Assembly (NCBI GenBank): GCA_034664005.1
Contig: JAXDIL010000076.1
Coordinates: 1 to 5,552 of the forward strand
DNA: 5,552 bases
Direction of reading: 5' to 3'
Source: JACVRW01 sp034664005
GTDB taxonomy: Bacteria > Actinomycetota > Thermoleophilia > Solirubrobacterales > Thermoleophilaceae
The position numbers and the translations under genes are program-made. Positions within the stretch are counted from its first letter, which is position 1, and every line of letters begins with the position of its first letter. Below the pieces are notes generated by a model that worked only from the letters and a program-made list of their open reading frames with translations, was not told where the DNA came from and made no database searches. Shown here piece by piece: positions 1 to 5,465 of this stretch.

Positions 1-888
1 GGTCGGGATCTGGGAGATCTCCTCGGCGACGGTGATCCCGGTCTCGGCCAGCCGCGCGATCTTCTCGGCCGCGGTGTCCTCGCGGCCCTCGACGATCGTG
101 CCGGCATGGCCGAAGCTCATGCCCGGCATCTCGTCCATGAAGCGCCCGGCCATGAAGGCGACGATCGGGATCTCACGCCTGGCGTCCTCCTGGATGTGCC
201 GCGCCAGCTCGGCCTCCATGCGGCCGCCGGGCTCCGTGTAGATCACGATCGCCTCGGTCTGCTCGTCTGCCTCGAACAGCGGCATCAGCTCGGCGTAGGA
301 GGAGCCGATGATCGCGTCGCCGCCGATCGATACGGCCGTCGACTGGCCGAGCCCCGCCGCGGTGAGCGTTGACGACATCTCGGTGGTCATGCCGCCGGAG
401 CGCGAGATGACGCCGACCGGCCCGGATGAGTAGGCCTTCGCGGCGTCCTTCGCCGGGCCGCCGATGCCGCCCATCTTGATCACGTCCGGGACGATGATCC
501 CGAGGCAGTTCGGGCCGATGATGCGCGAGCCGCGCATCGAGGCCAGCTCGACCATCTGAGCGACGTCCCTGCGCGGGATGCGCTCGGTCACGATCACGAT
601 CAGCTCGATGCCGTTCTCGATCGCCTCGAAGACGGCGTCCTTGGTGAAGGCGGGGGGGACGGTCACGACCGACCCCGTGATCGGCGCGCCGTGGTGCTCC
701 ACGGCCTGCTCGACGGTGTCGAACACGGGCACGCCGTGCACGTCGCGGCCCAGCCGCCCGGGGGTGACGCCGCCCACGACCTTGGCGCCCCTGCCGTAGT
801 CGAGGCACTCGCGCGTGAGGTTCACGGCCTCGCGCCCGGTGATGCCCTGGACGATGAAGGTCGTGTTCTCGTCGATCAGGATGCTCAT
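1..888 (-). CDS. sucD: Succinyl-CoA synthetase-type ADP-forming acyl-CoA ligase, alpha subunit (partial, C-terminus cut by window edge)
   Basis: This is the alpha subunit of a two-subunit, nucleotide-dependent acyl-CoA synthetase of the cytoplasm. It binds CoA and carries the phosphohistidine that relays phosphate from ATP to the carboxylic acid. The frame is open for 296 codons to base 1; the family is about 290-300 residues, so only a few residues are missing. It starts MSILIDENTTFIVQGITGRE, the usual N-terminal CoA-binding Rossmann segment, followed by VGGVTPG (about 38-44), GPNC (about 125-128), SRSGGM (162-167) and GHAG with the probable phospho-His at 261. The ATG overlaps the sucC-like stop as ATGA, with a GGGAG ribosome site ten bases upstream, so the two are translationally coupled. 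One oddity is SRSGGM, where E. coli SucD has SRSGTL; from memory SRSGGM is the ATP-citrate lyase form. Family is certain. The substrate (succinate, malate, citrate or other) is not shown by sequence, so the symbol is family-level. Confidence 0.9.
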   Translation of the reverse strand, partial: MSILIDENTTFIVQGITGREAVNLTRECLDYGRGAKVVGGVTPGRLGRDVHGVPVFDTVEQAVEHHGAPITGSVVTVPPAFTKDAVFEAIENGIELIVIVTERIPRRDVAQMVELASMRGSRIIGPNCLGIIVPDVIKMGGIGGPAKDAAKAYSSGPVGVISRSGGMTTEMSSTLTAAGLGQSTAVSIGGDAIIGSSYAELMPLFEADEQTEAIVIYTEPGGRMEAELARHIQEDARREIPIVAFMAGRFMDEMPGMSFGHAGTIVEGREDTAAEKIARLAETGITVAEEISQIPT

Positions 889-2099
889 GCCGCGGCAGCT
901 CCCTGGATCTTCTCCACGGCCCGGCGGGCGGCCTCGTGCATCGACACGGAGCGGTCGCAGTACTCGACGCCGTACTTCTCGAGGATCTTGAAGCCCTCCT
1001 CCTCCCAGGCGCCCGGGATGCGGAAGATGGCGATCTTCTCGGCCGGGTCGTAGCCGAGCTCGAGGCAGGCCTTGATCACGCCGCGGGCCACGATGTCCAC
1101 GCGCGTGTTCGACACGATCGACATCATCACGGCGATCTTGTCGACGCCGGGCTTCTGGAGCACCAGCTTCGCCAGCCCGGCCGCCTTGCGCACCGACGGG
1201 TTGCCGCCGATCTCGCAGTAGTTCGCGGGACGGCCGCCGTGGGCGCGCACCGCGTCGAAGAGGGTGAGCGAGCCGCCGCCGGCGCCGATCACGAGCCCGA
1301 GGTCGCCGTCGAACTCGGTCACGTTGCCGGCCACGCCGCGGTGGTCCATGGAGTCGACCTCCTCGCCGGCCAGCTCGAACTCGGTGGGCTCGCGCGCCTC
1401 GCGCGTCTCCTCGTCGCCCACGCCGAGCTCCTTCAGGAGCGCCTTCTGGCGCGGCCGCGCCTCGTTCTCCATGTCCATGTGGGCGTCCAGCGCGACGAAG
1501 GAGCCGTCCTCGAGCTCGCCGAGCGGGTTGATCTCCGCCAGCGTCATGTCGTAGTCCACGAACAGCTGCGCGAGCCGGGCGAGGATCGGTGTGATGCGGG
1601 TGAGCTGGCGGCCGGTCACGCCCGTGGACGCCACGACCTCCTTCGCCATGTAGTCGCTGAACGGCTGCATCGTCGAGAAGTGGCGCCGCCCGACCTTGTC
1701 GGGCTGCTCCTCCGCGACCTGCTCGATGTCGATCCCGCCGACCGGCGAGAAGATCATCACCGGCTGCTTCCTGAGCCCGTCCCAGACGACCCCCGCGTAG
1801 TACTCCTGCTTGACCTCCGCCTTGGGGTCCACGAGCACGCCGCGCGGCATGTGCCCGCCGATCTCCAGCCTGAGGATGTCCTTCGCGTACTCGGCGGCCT
1901 GATCGGCGTTGTCGGCGAACTTCACGCCGCCGGCCTTCATCCGGCCGCCGGTCAGCACCTGCGACTTGATGACCGTCGGCCCGCCGATCCGGTGCGCGAT
2001 CTCGCGCGCCTCCTGGTCGGTGGTCGCGAAGCCGAAATCCGTAACGGGGATGCCGGCCCGCTTGACGACCTCCCGGGCCTCGTACTCGAAGAAGCGCAT
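885..2099 (-). CDS. sucC: Succinyl-CoA synthetase-type ADP-forming acyl-CoA ligase, beta subunit (divergent SucC-like)
   Basis: This 404-residue protein is the beta subunit partner of the adjacent alpha subunit; it binds the nucleotide and shapes the acid-substrate pocket. Residues 1-235 form the ATP-grasp part: MRFFEYEAREVVKRAGIPV at the N-terminus, IKSQVLTGGRMKAGGVK (44-60) and EINPL (189-193). Residues 255-395 are the ligase-CoA domain. It is slightly longer than E. coli SucC (388). The ATG at 2099 is chosen because homology begins there. An in-frame ATG at 2168 would add 23 residues unlike the family and run through an inverted repeat. There is no strong ribosome site; AGGTAGGG lies 12 bases upstream. 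Three segments depart from standard SucC: GAGGGSL (272-278), NYCEIGGNPS (293-302) and SIVSNTRVD (327-335), where E. coli has GAGLAMG, FLDVGGGAT and NIFGGIVRCD. These look more like ATP-citrate lyase. The family is sure; a succinate-specific role is not. Confidence 0.88.
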   Translation of the reverse strand: MRFFEYEAREVVKRAGIPVTDFGFATTDQEAREIAHRIGGPTVIKSQVLTGGRMKAGGVKFADNADQAAEYAKDILRLEIGGHMPRGVLVDPKAEVKQEYYAGVVWDGLRKQPVMIFSPVGGIDIEQVAEEQPDKVGRRHFSTMQPFSDYMAKEVVASTGVTGRQLTRITPILARLAQLFVDYDMTLAEINPLGELEDGSFVALDAHMDMENEARPRQKALLKELGVGDEETREAREPTEFELAGEEVDSMDHRGVAGNVTEFDGDLGLVIGAGGGSLTLFDAVRAHGGRPANYCEIGGNPSVRKAAGLAKLVLQKPGVDKIAVMMSIVSNTRVDIVARGVIKACLELGYDPAEKIAIFRIPGAWEEEGFKILEKYGVEYCDRSVSMHEAARRAVEKIQGAAAA

Positions 2100-2231
2100 G
2101 GCGGCGCGGAACCCTACCTGAGCCGAAACGCGCGGCGAAGAGGATGTGCGCTGAAAATCTGTCGCCATGCGCCTGAAATTCAGCGCACCTCCCGGCGCAC
2201 GGGCCCCACGACGCGTGGAACAATCGCCCGC
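2100..2231. promoter_or_regulatory. Divergent intergenic region with probable promoters for the sucC-like and propeller genes
   Basis: These 132 bases separate two divergent genes, so both must start transcription here or be read from outside. The region contains the long inverted repeat described separately. It also has a short palindrome, CCACG-ACG-CGTGG (2206-2218), just before the GTG of the propeller gene. On the minus strand TAGGGT (complement of 2111-2116) ends 11 bases before the sucC-like ATG and could be a -10 box, with TTCGCC 17 bases further up as a poor -35. No convincing promoter hexamers are visible for the plus-strand gene. The promoter assignment is inference from gene orientation. 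Confidence 0.45.
2142..2192. repeat. Inverted repeat, possible operator, between divergent genes
   Basis: GTGCGCTGAA (2146-2155) is repeated in perfect inverted form as TTCAGCGCAC (2179-2188), 23 bases apart. Allowing one mismatch, the arms extend to 2142-2155 and 2179-2192 (13 of 14 bases). The right arm also contains its own odd-centred palindrome, CTGAA-A-TTCAG (2173-2183), so the CTGAA half-site occurs three times: 2151-2155, 2173-2177 and, inverted, 2179-2183. The spacer is richer in A/T than its surroundings. Arms about 33 bases apart (three helical turns) in a divergent promoter region fit a dimeric repressor or activator site. No regulator gene is present in the window. Confidence 0.5.
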
Positions 2232-3662
2232 GTGCGTGTCCTGGGTGCGGTCGTTGCCGTTGCCGTAACACTCGCGCTCGCGACGAGCGCGGCAGCCGCG
2301 CCGCGCCTCGCCGGCGAGCGCCCGCTCGTCTCCTCGAACGTCGAGCCGCTGGCGACGCTGCCGGTGCCGAACCCGATCGGGGCGCGCTTCCGGGACGGCT
2401 ACATGTTCGTCACGACCACCGAGGGGCTCACGGTCTACGACGTCCGCACGCCGGAGCTGCCGGTGCCGGTCGGCGCCCTGCCGCTCCCGCACTTCGAGAA
2501 CGAGGACGTGGACCTCGGCGGCGACATCCTGCTCGTCTCGAACGACCCGAGCGAGGGCGTCGGCGTCCTGTACGTGATCGACATCTCCGATCCGCGCGCG
2601 CCCAAGCTGAAGTCGGCGATGCCGAACGGCTTCATCGAGACGGGCGTGCCCGGCATCTTCGGCCTTCCGGAGCCGCAGGAGCCCGGGATCGGCCACACCG
2701 CCTCGTGCATCCAGAAATGCCGCTTCGCCTACCTCGCCGGGACTTCGCGCGGGATCCAGATCGTCGACCTGCGCGACCCCGCCAATCCCAAGAAGGCGGG
2801 CCAGTTCGTACCCGCGATCACCGGCTTCGCGACCCACGACGTGCAGGTGGACAGGAAGGGCCTCGCGTGGATCGCGGGCGCCGAGGGCACCGCGGCCTAC
2901 GACGTGTCGAACCCGCTCAGGCCGCGGATGGTGATGCGCACCGACGAGTCGATCAAGAACTCGGGCCAGCTCGGCTTCCCCGGCCCGGACCCGGTGTTCG
3001 GCATCGGCGGCGAGGGCGAGACGCCGATCGACCTGATCCACCACAACAGCCTGCACTACTCCAAGCGGCTGGTCGCGATCACCGAGGAGGACTACAACCG
3101 CCCGACCTGCAAGGGCGCCGGTTCCTTCCAGACCTGGGGCATCGTGGGAACGAAGCTCGCGCTGCTCGACATGTTCACCACCGAGCTCGACAACCTCGCG
3201 CAGGGCAAGGGCTGGGCGCCCGTGACGGGGCTCTGCTCGGCTCACTACTTCGACGAGCGCAACGGGCTCGTGGCGATCGGCTGGTACGAGGAGGGCACGC
3301 GCTTCCTCGACGTGCGCAACCCGGCCGGGATCCGCCAGGTGGGCTACTGGGTGCCCACGAAGGGCGAGACCTGGGCCGCCTACTTCCCGCCCACGGACCG
3401 GAGCGGCGAGATCGTCTACGCGTTCGACTTCACGCGCGGCATCGACGTGCTCCGCTTCGACCGCGGCGACAGGCGCGTTCGCCGCGCGCCCGTGCGCCGC
3501 TCCTGGCTGCTCGACCGGCCCGGATCGCCCGGCACCGGCGCCGGCCGGACCGGCCTCAGCCGCAAGACCGACTTCGGCTTCGTGTGCCGGCTGCCGACGA
3601 AGCGAGCCGCGAGCGCGCCGAAGCCGCCCCTGCCCGGCCTGCCGGTCGCGCTGCCGGGATAG
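2232..3662 (+). CDS. Secreted LVIVD/YVTN-type beta-propeller protein
   Basis: The product is a 476-residue exported protein of unknown biochemical role. The GTG start at 2232 gives MRVLGAVVAVAVTLALA then ATSAAAAP, a clean signal peptide with probable cleavage after about residue 23; upstream in-frame codons are antisense to the sucC-like gene. Propeller-blade motifs recur: GLTVYDVRTPELP (65-77), VLYVIDISDPRAPK (112-125), GIQIVDLRDPANPK (174-187), GTAAYDVSNPLRP (219-231), GTRFLDVRNPAG (355-366) and a weaker GIDVLRFDRG (403-412). This is the LVIVD pattern, Gly, a hydrophobic strand, Asp, then a loop with Pro. Other features are a CxxxC pair (C159, C163), further Cys at 293, 335 and 452, and a His pair (270-271). 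The tail from about 411 is rich in Arg and then Pro, without an LPXTG signal or membrane anchor. Ribosome-site match is weak. Such propellers are usually surface or secreted binding scaffolds; ligand and any catalytic activity are unknown. Confidence 0.85.
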   Translation: MRVLGAVVAVAVTLALATSAAAAPRLAGERPLVSSNVEPLATLPVPNPIGARFRDGYMFVTTTEGLTVYDVRTPELPVPVGALPLPHFENEDVDLGGDILLVSNDPSEGVGVLYVIDISDPRAPKLKSAMPNGFIETGVPGIFGLPEPQEPGIGHTASCIQKCRFAYLAGTSRGIQIVDLRDPANPKKAGQFVPAITGFATHDVQVDRKGLAWIAGAEGTAAYDVSNPLRPRMVMRTDESIKNSGQLGFPGPDPVFGIGGEGETPIDLIHHNSLHYSKRLVAITEEDYNRPTCKGAGSFQTWGIVGTKLALLDMFTTELDNLAQGKGWAPVTGLCSAHYFDERNGLVAIGWYEEGTRFLDVRNPAGIRQVGYWVPTKGETWAAYFPPTDRSGEIVYAFDFTRGIDVLRFDRGDRRVRRAPVRRSWLLDRPGSPGTGAGRTGLSRKTDFGFVCRLPTKRAASAPKPPLPGLPVALPG

Positions 3663-3705
3663 CGCGGAGCCGTCCTAGGGCAGCGGCGGGCCTGGTGCCG
3701 GCAGG
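3638..3705. terminator. Nested GC-rich inverted repeats spanning the two convergent stops; possible bidirectional terminator
   Basis: Arms nest around both stop codons: CCTGCCGG (3638-3645) with CCGGCAGG (3698-3705), CGCTGCC (3649-3655) with GGCAGCG (3679-3685), and short inner pairs GGA/TCC (3657-3659, 3673-3675) and CGG/CCG (3665-3667, 3670-3672). The structure would form in transcripts from either side. There is no T-run, and the outer arms lie inside the coding ends of both genes, so a classical intrinsic terminator is not shown. In DNA this GC-rich such pairings also arise by chance. Confidence 0.3.
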
Positions 3706-4178
3706 TTCGGCTCCGCCGGCTTCAGGCGGCCGACGTGGAGCACCCAGATCGTCGCCGCCATCGCTCCGTAGCGCCCGCGCGTGACGCCCGTGCCGATCCA
3801 CGGCATCGTCCGCGACAGGATGATCGCCCGGTGGGACGCCGACCCCATCCAGCGGCTGAGCGTCGCCCGGACCTTGAAGCGGCGTCCGCTGTGCAACTCG
3901 AGCGCCTCGCCGAGCCGCAGGAACGCGTCGCTCGCCTGAATGCGTCCGGCGTGGCTGAAGGTATCGTGCGCCATCAGCCAGCGCGAGTAGCCCCCGGCCG
4001 ACTCGGTCAGCGAATCGGACCTCCGAAAACCGTCCATACCGTGCTTCGACCGGACCTCGTTGATCGCGGCCACCATGTCGTCCTCCGCGCGCTCGGTCGC
4101 GGTGGACGCGTTAGCGGTGGCGACGAGCCCCAGCAGGATCCACGCGGTCGCGATGGCCGCCATGAGCGTCCGTGTCAC
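3675..4178 (-). CDS. Small secreted CAP (SCP/PR-1-like) domain protein
   Basis: The 167-residue product has a signal peptide (TLMAAIATAWILLGLVATANAS, about 4-25) and one CAP domain filling the rest. CAP landmarks are INEVRSKHGM (39-48), DTFSHAGR (72-79) with His76, LGEALEL (89-95) with Glu91, WMGSASHRAIIL (110-121) with His116, and WIGTGVTRGRYG (127-138). His76, Glu91 and His116 fit positions of the CAP cavity tetrad, but the Asn usual in GENI is replaced by Ala. The GTG at 4178 is chosen because GGGGGA lies four bases before it; the next ATG (4163) would cut off the charged N-terminus. The tail (about 152-167) is Pro-rich, as is that of the convergent propeller gene, whose stop is 12 bases away. 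CAP proteins are extracytoplasmic; in bacteria functions are mostly unknown and no enzyme activity should be assumed. It is 174 bases downstream of mcl on the same strand. Confidence 0.85.
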   Translation of the reverse strand: MTRTLMAAIATAWILLGLVATANASTATERAEDDMVAAINEVRSKHGMDGFRRSDSLTESAGGYSRWLMAHDTFSHAGRIQASDAFLRLGEALELHSGRRFKVRATLSRWMGSASHRAIILSRTMPWIGTGVTRGRYGAMAATIWVLHVGRLKPAEPNLPAPGPPLP

Positions 4179-4200
4179 GAGATCCCCCGATCTCTTCGGG
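4179..4200 (-). promoter_or_regulatory. CAP gene ribosome site inside two mutually exclusive hairpins
   Basis: Read on the minus strand, the leader just before the GTG contains CCCGA-AGAGA-TCGGG (complement of 4186-4200) and, overlapping it, GAGATC-GGGG-GATCTC (complement of 4179-4194). The second presents the G-rich Shine-Dalgarno bases in a four-base loop; the first pairs three of them. Both share GATC and cannot form together. The ribosome site is plain; that the hairpins regulate translation is inference. Confidence 0.4.
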
Positions 4201-4352
4201 CCTACGGGGTTAGCTGACGGGCTGGCGCGAAGAGAGCGCGCTCCGCCGGCGCTGCGGCGATTCGCCCCGTGTGACTGGTTCCCCCGCTCGCGGCTACGGC
4301 TAGCCGCGACTCGGCGTTGTCTCAGCCAGGTCTACCCACCAGACGGCGGAAA
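4201..4352. other. Intergenic region between mcl and the CAP gene
   Basis: This non-coding remainder of the 174-base gap follows mcl and precedes the CAP gene on the minus strand. It holds the strong hairpin at 4288-4309 and a perfect ten-base palindrome GAGCGCGCTC (4234-4243). Some promoter for the CAP gene is expected if the hairpin terminates mcl, but I cannot identify good -35 and -10 boxes. No tRNA or small gene is visible. Confidence 0.5.
4288..4309 (-). terminator. Perfect 9-bp GC-rich stem-loop downstream of mcl, probable terminator
   Basis: TCGCGGCTA (4288-4296) and TAGCCGCGA (4301-4309) pair perfectly around a four-base loop. It begins 43 bases beyond the mcl stop on the minus strand and lies well before the CAP start, where a terminator for mcl would sit. 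No T-tract follows on either strand, as is common for putative terminators of high-GC bacteria, so it could instead be an RNA-stabilising hairpin. Confidence 0.5.
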
Positions 4353-5417
4353 CTATGCGCGGGCGGGCTCGAGCTCGTACGCGGCCGCGAGCTCGGGGTC
4401 CTTGCGGGCGAGCATCTCGGCCAGGTCGACCATCACCTTGCACTGCTTCCAGGTGGCGTCGTCCTGCATCTTGCCGTCGATCATGTGGACGCCGCGGCCG
4501 TCCGGGATCGCCTCGATCACCTTCTTGGCGAACCTGACCTCGTCCGGATCCGGCGAGAAGACCTTTTTCGCGATCTCGATCTGGGCCGGGTGGAGCGACC
4601 ACGCGCCCACGCAGCCGAGCAGGAAGGCGGCCCGGAACTGCGTCTCGCAGCCCTCGAGGTCCTTGATGTCGCCGTAGGGGCCGTAGAACGGCAGGATCCC
4701 GGCGCCGGCGCAGGCGTCGACCATGCGCGCGATCGAGTAGTGCCACGGGTCCTGCTGGGCCGTGGCGCGCGGCGCGTCCGGGTTGTCCGGGTCGGGGTCC
4801 TCGATCACGCGGTAGCCGGGGTGGCCGCCGCCCACGCGCGTCGTCTTCATGCGCCGGTTGGCGGCCAGGTCGGCCGGACCGAAGCTCATGCCCTGCATGC
4901 GCGGGCTCGCGGTGGCGATCTCCTCCAGGTTCGTCACGCCCTGGGCGGTCTCGAGGATCGCGTGGATCAGGATCGGCCGGCCGAGCCCGGCCTTGGCCTC
5001 GAGCTGGGCGAGTAGCCGGTCCACGTAGTGGATGTCCCAGGCGCCCTCGACCTTGGGGACCATCACCACGTCGAGGCGGTCGCCGATCGCCGCGACGAGC
5101 TGCATCAGGTCGTCGAGCATCCACGGGCTCTCGAGCGCGTTGATCCGCGTCCAGAGCTGCGTCTCGCCGAGCTCCATCTCGGATCCCACGCGGATCAGCC
5201 CCTCGCGCGCGGCCTCCTTGCGGTCCACCGGGATGGCGTCCTCCAGGTTGCCCAGGAGGATGTCCACCTGGGGCGCGATGTCCGGCGCCTTGGCGACCAT
5301 CTTCTCGTTCGAGAAGTCGAGGAAGTGGATCATCCGGGAGGGCCTGAACGGGATCTCCCGGAGTGGCTCCGGGGCGTCGATTGCGAGCGGCTTTAGGAAA
5401 TCTCTGGGATTGCGCAT
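4353..5417 (-). CDS. mcl: Malyl-CoA / beta-methylmalyl-CoA lyase (CitE-like, HpcH/HpaI aldolase superfamily)
   Basis: This cytoplasmic Mg2+-dependent lyase reversibly splits (S)-malyl-CoA into acetyl-CoA and glyoxylate; relatives also act on beta-methylmalyl-CoA (propionyl-CoA plus glyoxylate) and citramalyl-CoA. The 354-residue TIM-barrel protein shows FLKPLAIDAPEPLREIPFR (7-25), GNLEDAIP (56-63), MVPKVEG (119-125), ILETAQG (154-160) with metal-ligand candidate E156, and FGPADLAA (179-186) with candidate D183. TTRVGGGHP (192-200), FYGPYGDIKD (244-253) and the C-terminal lid region MIDGKMQDDATWK (312-324) follow. Length and these blocks match, from memory, the Chloroflexus aurantiacus enzyme (about 348 residues) much better than the shorter proteobacterial serine-cycle enzyme (about 318). 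The ATG at 5417 has AGGAT about ten bases upstream and begins the family's N-terminal extension. It appears to be transcribed alone from the short gap to its right. CitE or citramalyl-CoA lyase is the alternative but less likely. Confidence 0.9.
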   Translation of the reverse strand: MRNPRDFLKPLAIDAPEPLREIPFRPSRMIHFLDFSNEKMVAKAPDIAPQVDILLGNLEDAIPVDRKEAAREGLIRVGSEMELGETQLWTRINALESPWMLDDLMQLVAAIGDRLDVVMVPKVEGAWDIHYVDRLLAQLEAKAGLGRPILIHAILETAQGVTNLEEIATASPRMQGMSFGPADLAANRRMKTTRVGGGHPGYRVIEDPDPDNPDAPRATAQQDPWHYSIARMVDACAGAGILPFYGPYGDIKDLEGCETQFRAAFLLGCVGAWSLHPAQIEIAKKVFSPDPDEVRFAKKVIEAIPDGRGVHMIDGKMQDDATWKQCKVMVDLAEMLARKDPELAAAYELEPARA

Positions 5418-5465
5418 GCGGGTGGGATCCTATTGAGTGACGTGGTTCCAGCCGATACGGGACCC
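5418..5465. promoter_or_regulatory. Short divergent promoter region between mcl and a plus-strand gene
   Basis: Only 48 bases separate the two divergent starts. For mcl, TAGGAT (complement of 5427-5432) could be a -10 box ending nine bases before its ATG; the AGGA in it could equally be the ribosome site. For the plus-strand gene, TTGAGT (5433-5438) and TACGGG (5456-5461) are 17 bases apart and may be -35 and -10, which would leave a leader of almost no length. The two candidate promoters would abut. All box calls are weak. Confidence 0.35.

Noticed and set aside
651..658. Run of G bases as a slippery or phase-variable tract
   Set aside because: It encodes the Pro-Pro of the VPPAF segment in the sucD-like protein, the frame continues with family motifs on both sides, and no frameshift is seen.
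173..808. 211-residue minus-strand frame inside the sucD-like gene
   Set aside because: Out-of-frame shadow; the sucD frame, open from 888 to the edge, carries all family motifs.
936..2231. Long plus-strand open frame continuous with the propeller gene, giving a 908-residue protein
   Set aside because: It is antisense to the well-supported sucC-like gene, is dominated by Arg, Leu, Ala, His and Asp as in GC-rich shadow frames, and the signal peptide at GTG 2232 marks the true start.
2100..3245. Upstream extension of the sucC-like frame to 786 residues
   Set aside because: Homology to SucC starts at MRFFEYEA (2099); the extension is antisense to the propeller gene and low in complexity. The intermediate ATG at 2168 lacks a ribosome site and family support.
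2705..3784. 359-residue plus-strand frame overlapping the propeller and CAP genes
   Set aside because: Arg/Pro/Ala-rich shadow frame with no domain motifs, overlapping two genes with clear family signatures.
4234..4243. Palindrome GAGCGCGCTC as an operator
   Set aside because: Perfect but short and made of CG repeats in very GC-rich DNA, so chance is a sufficient explanation.
4300..5124. 274-residue minus-strand frame inside mcl
   Set aside because: Out-of-frame shadow of mcl, rich in Arg, Gly, Pro and Asp, with no motifs.
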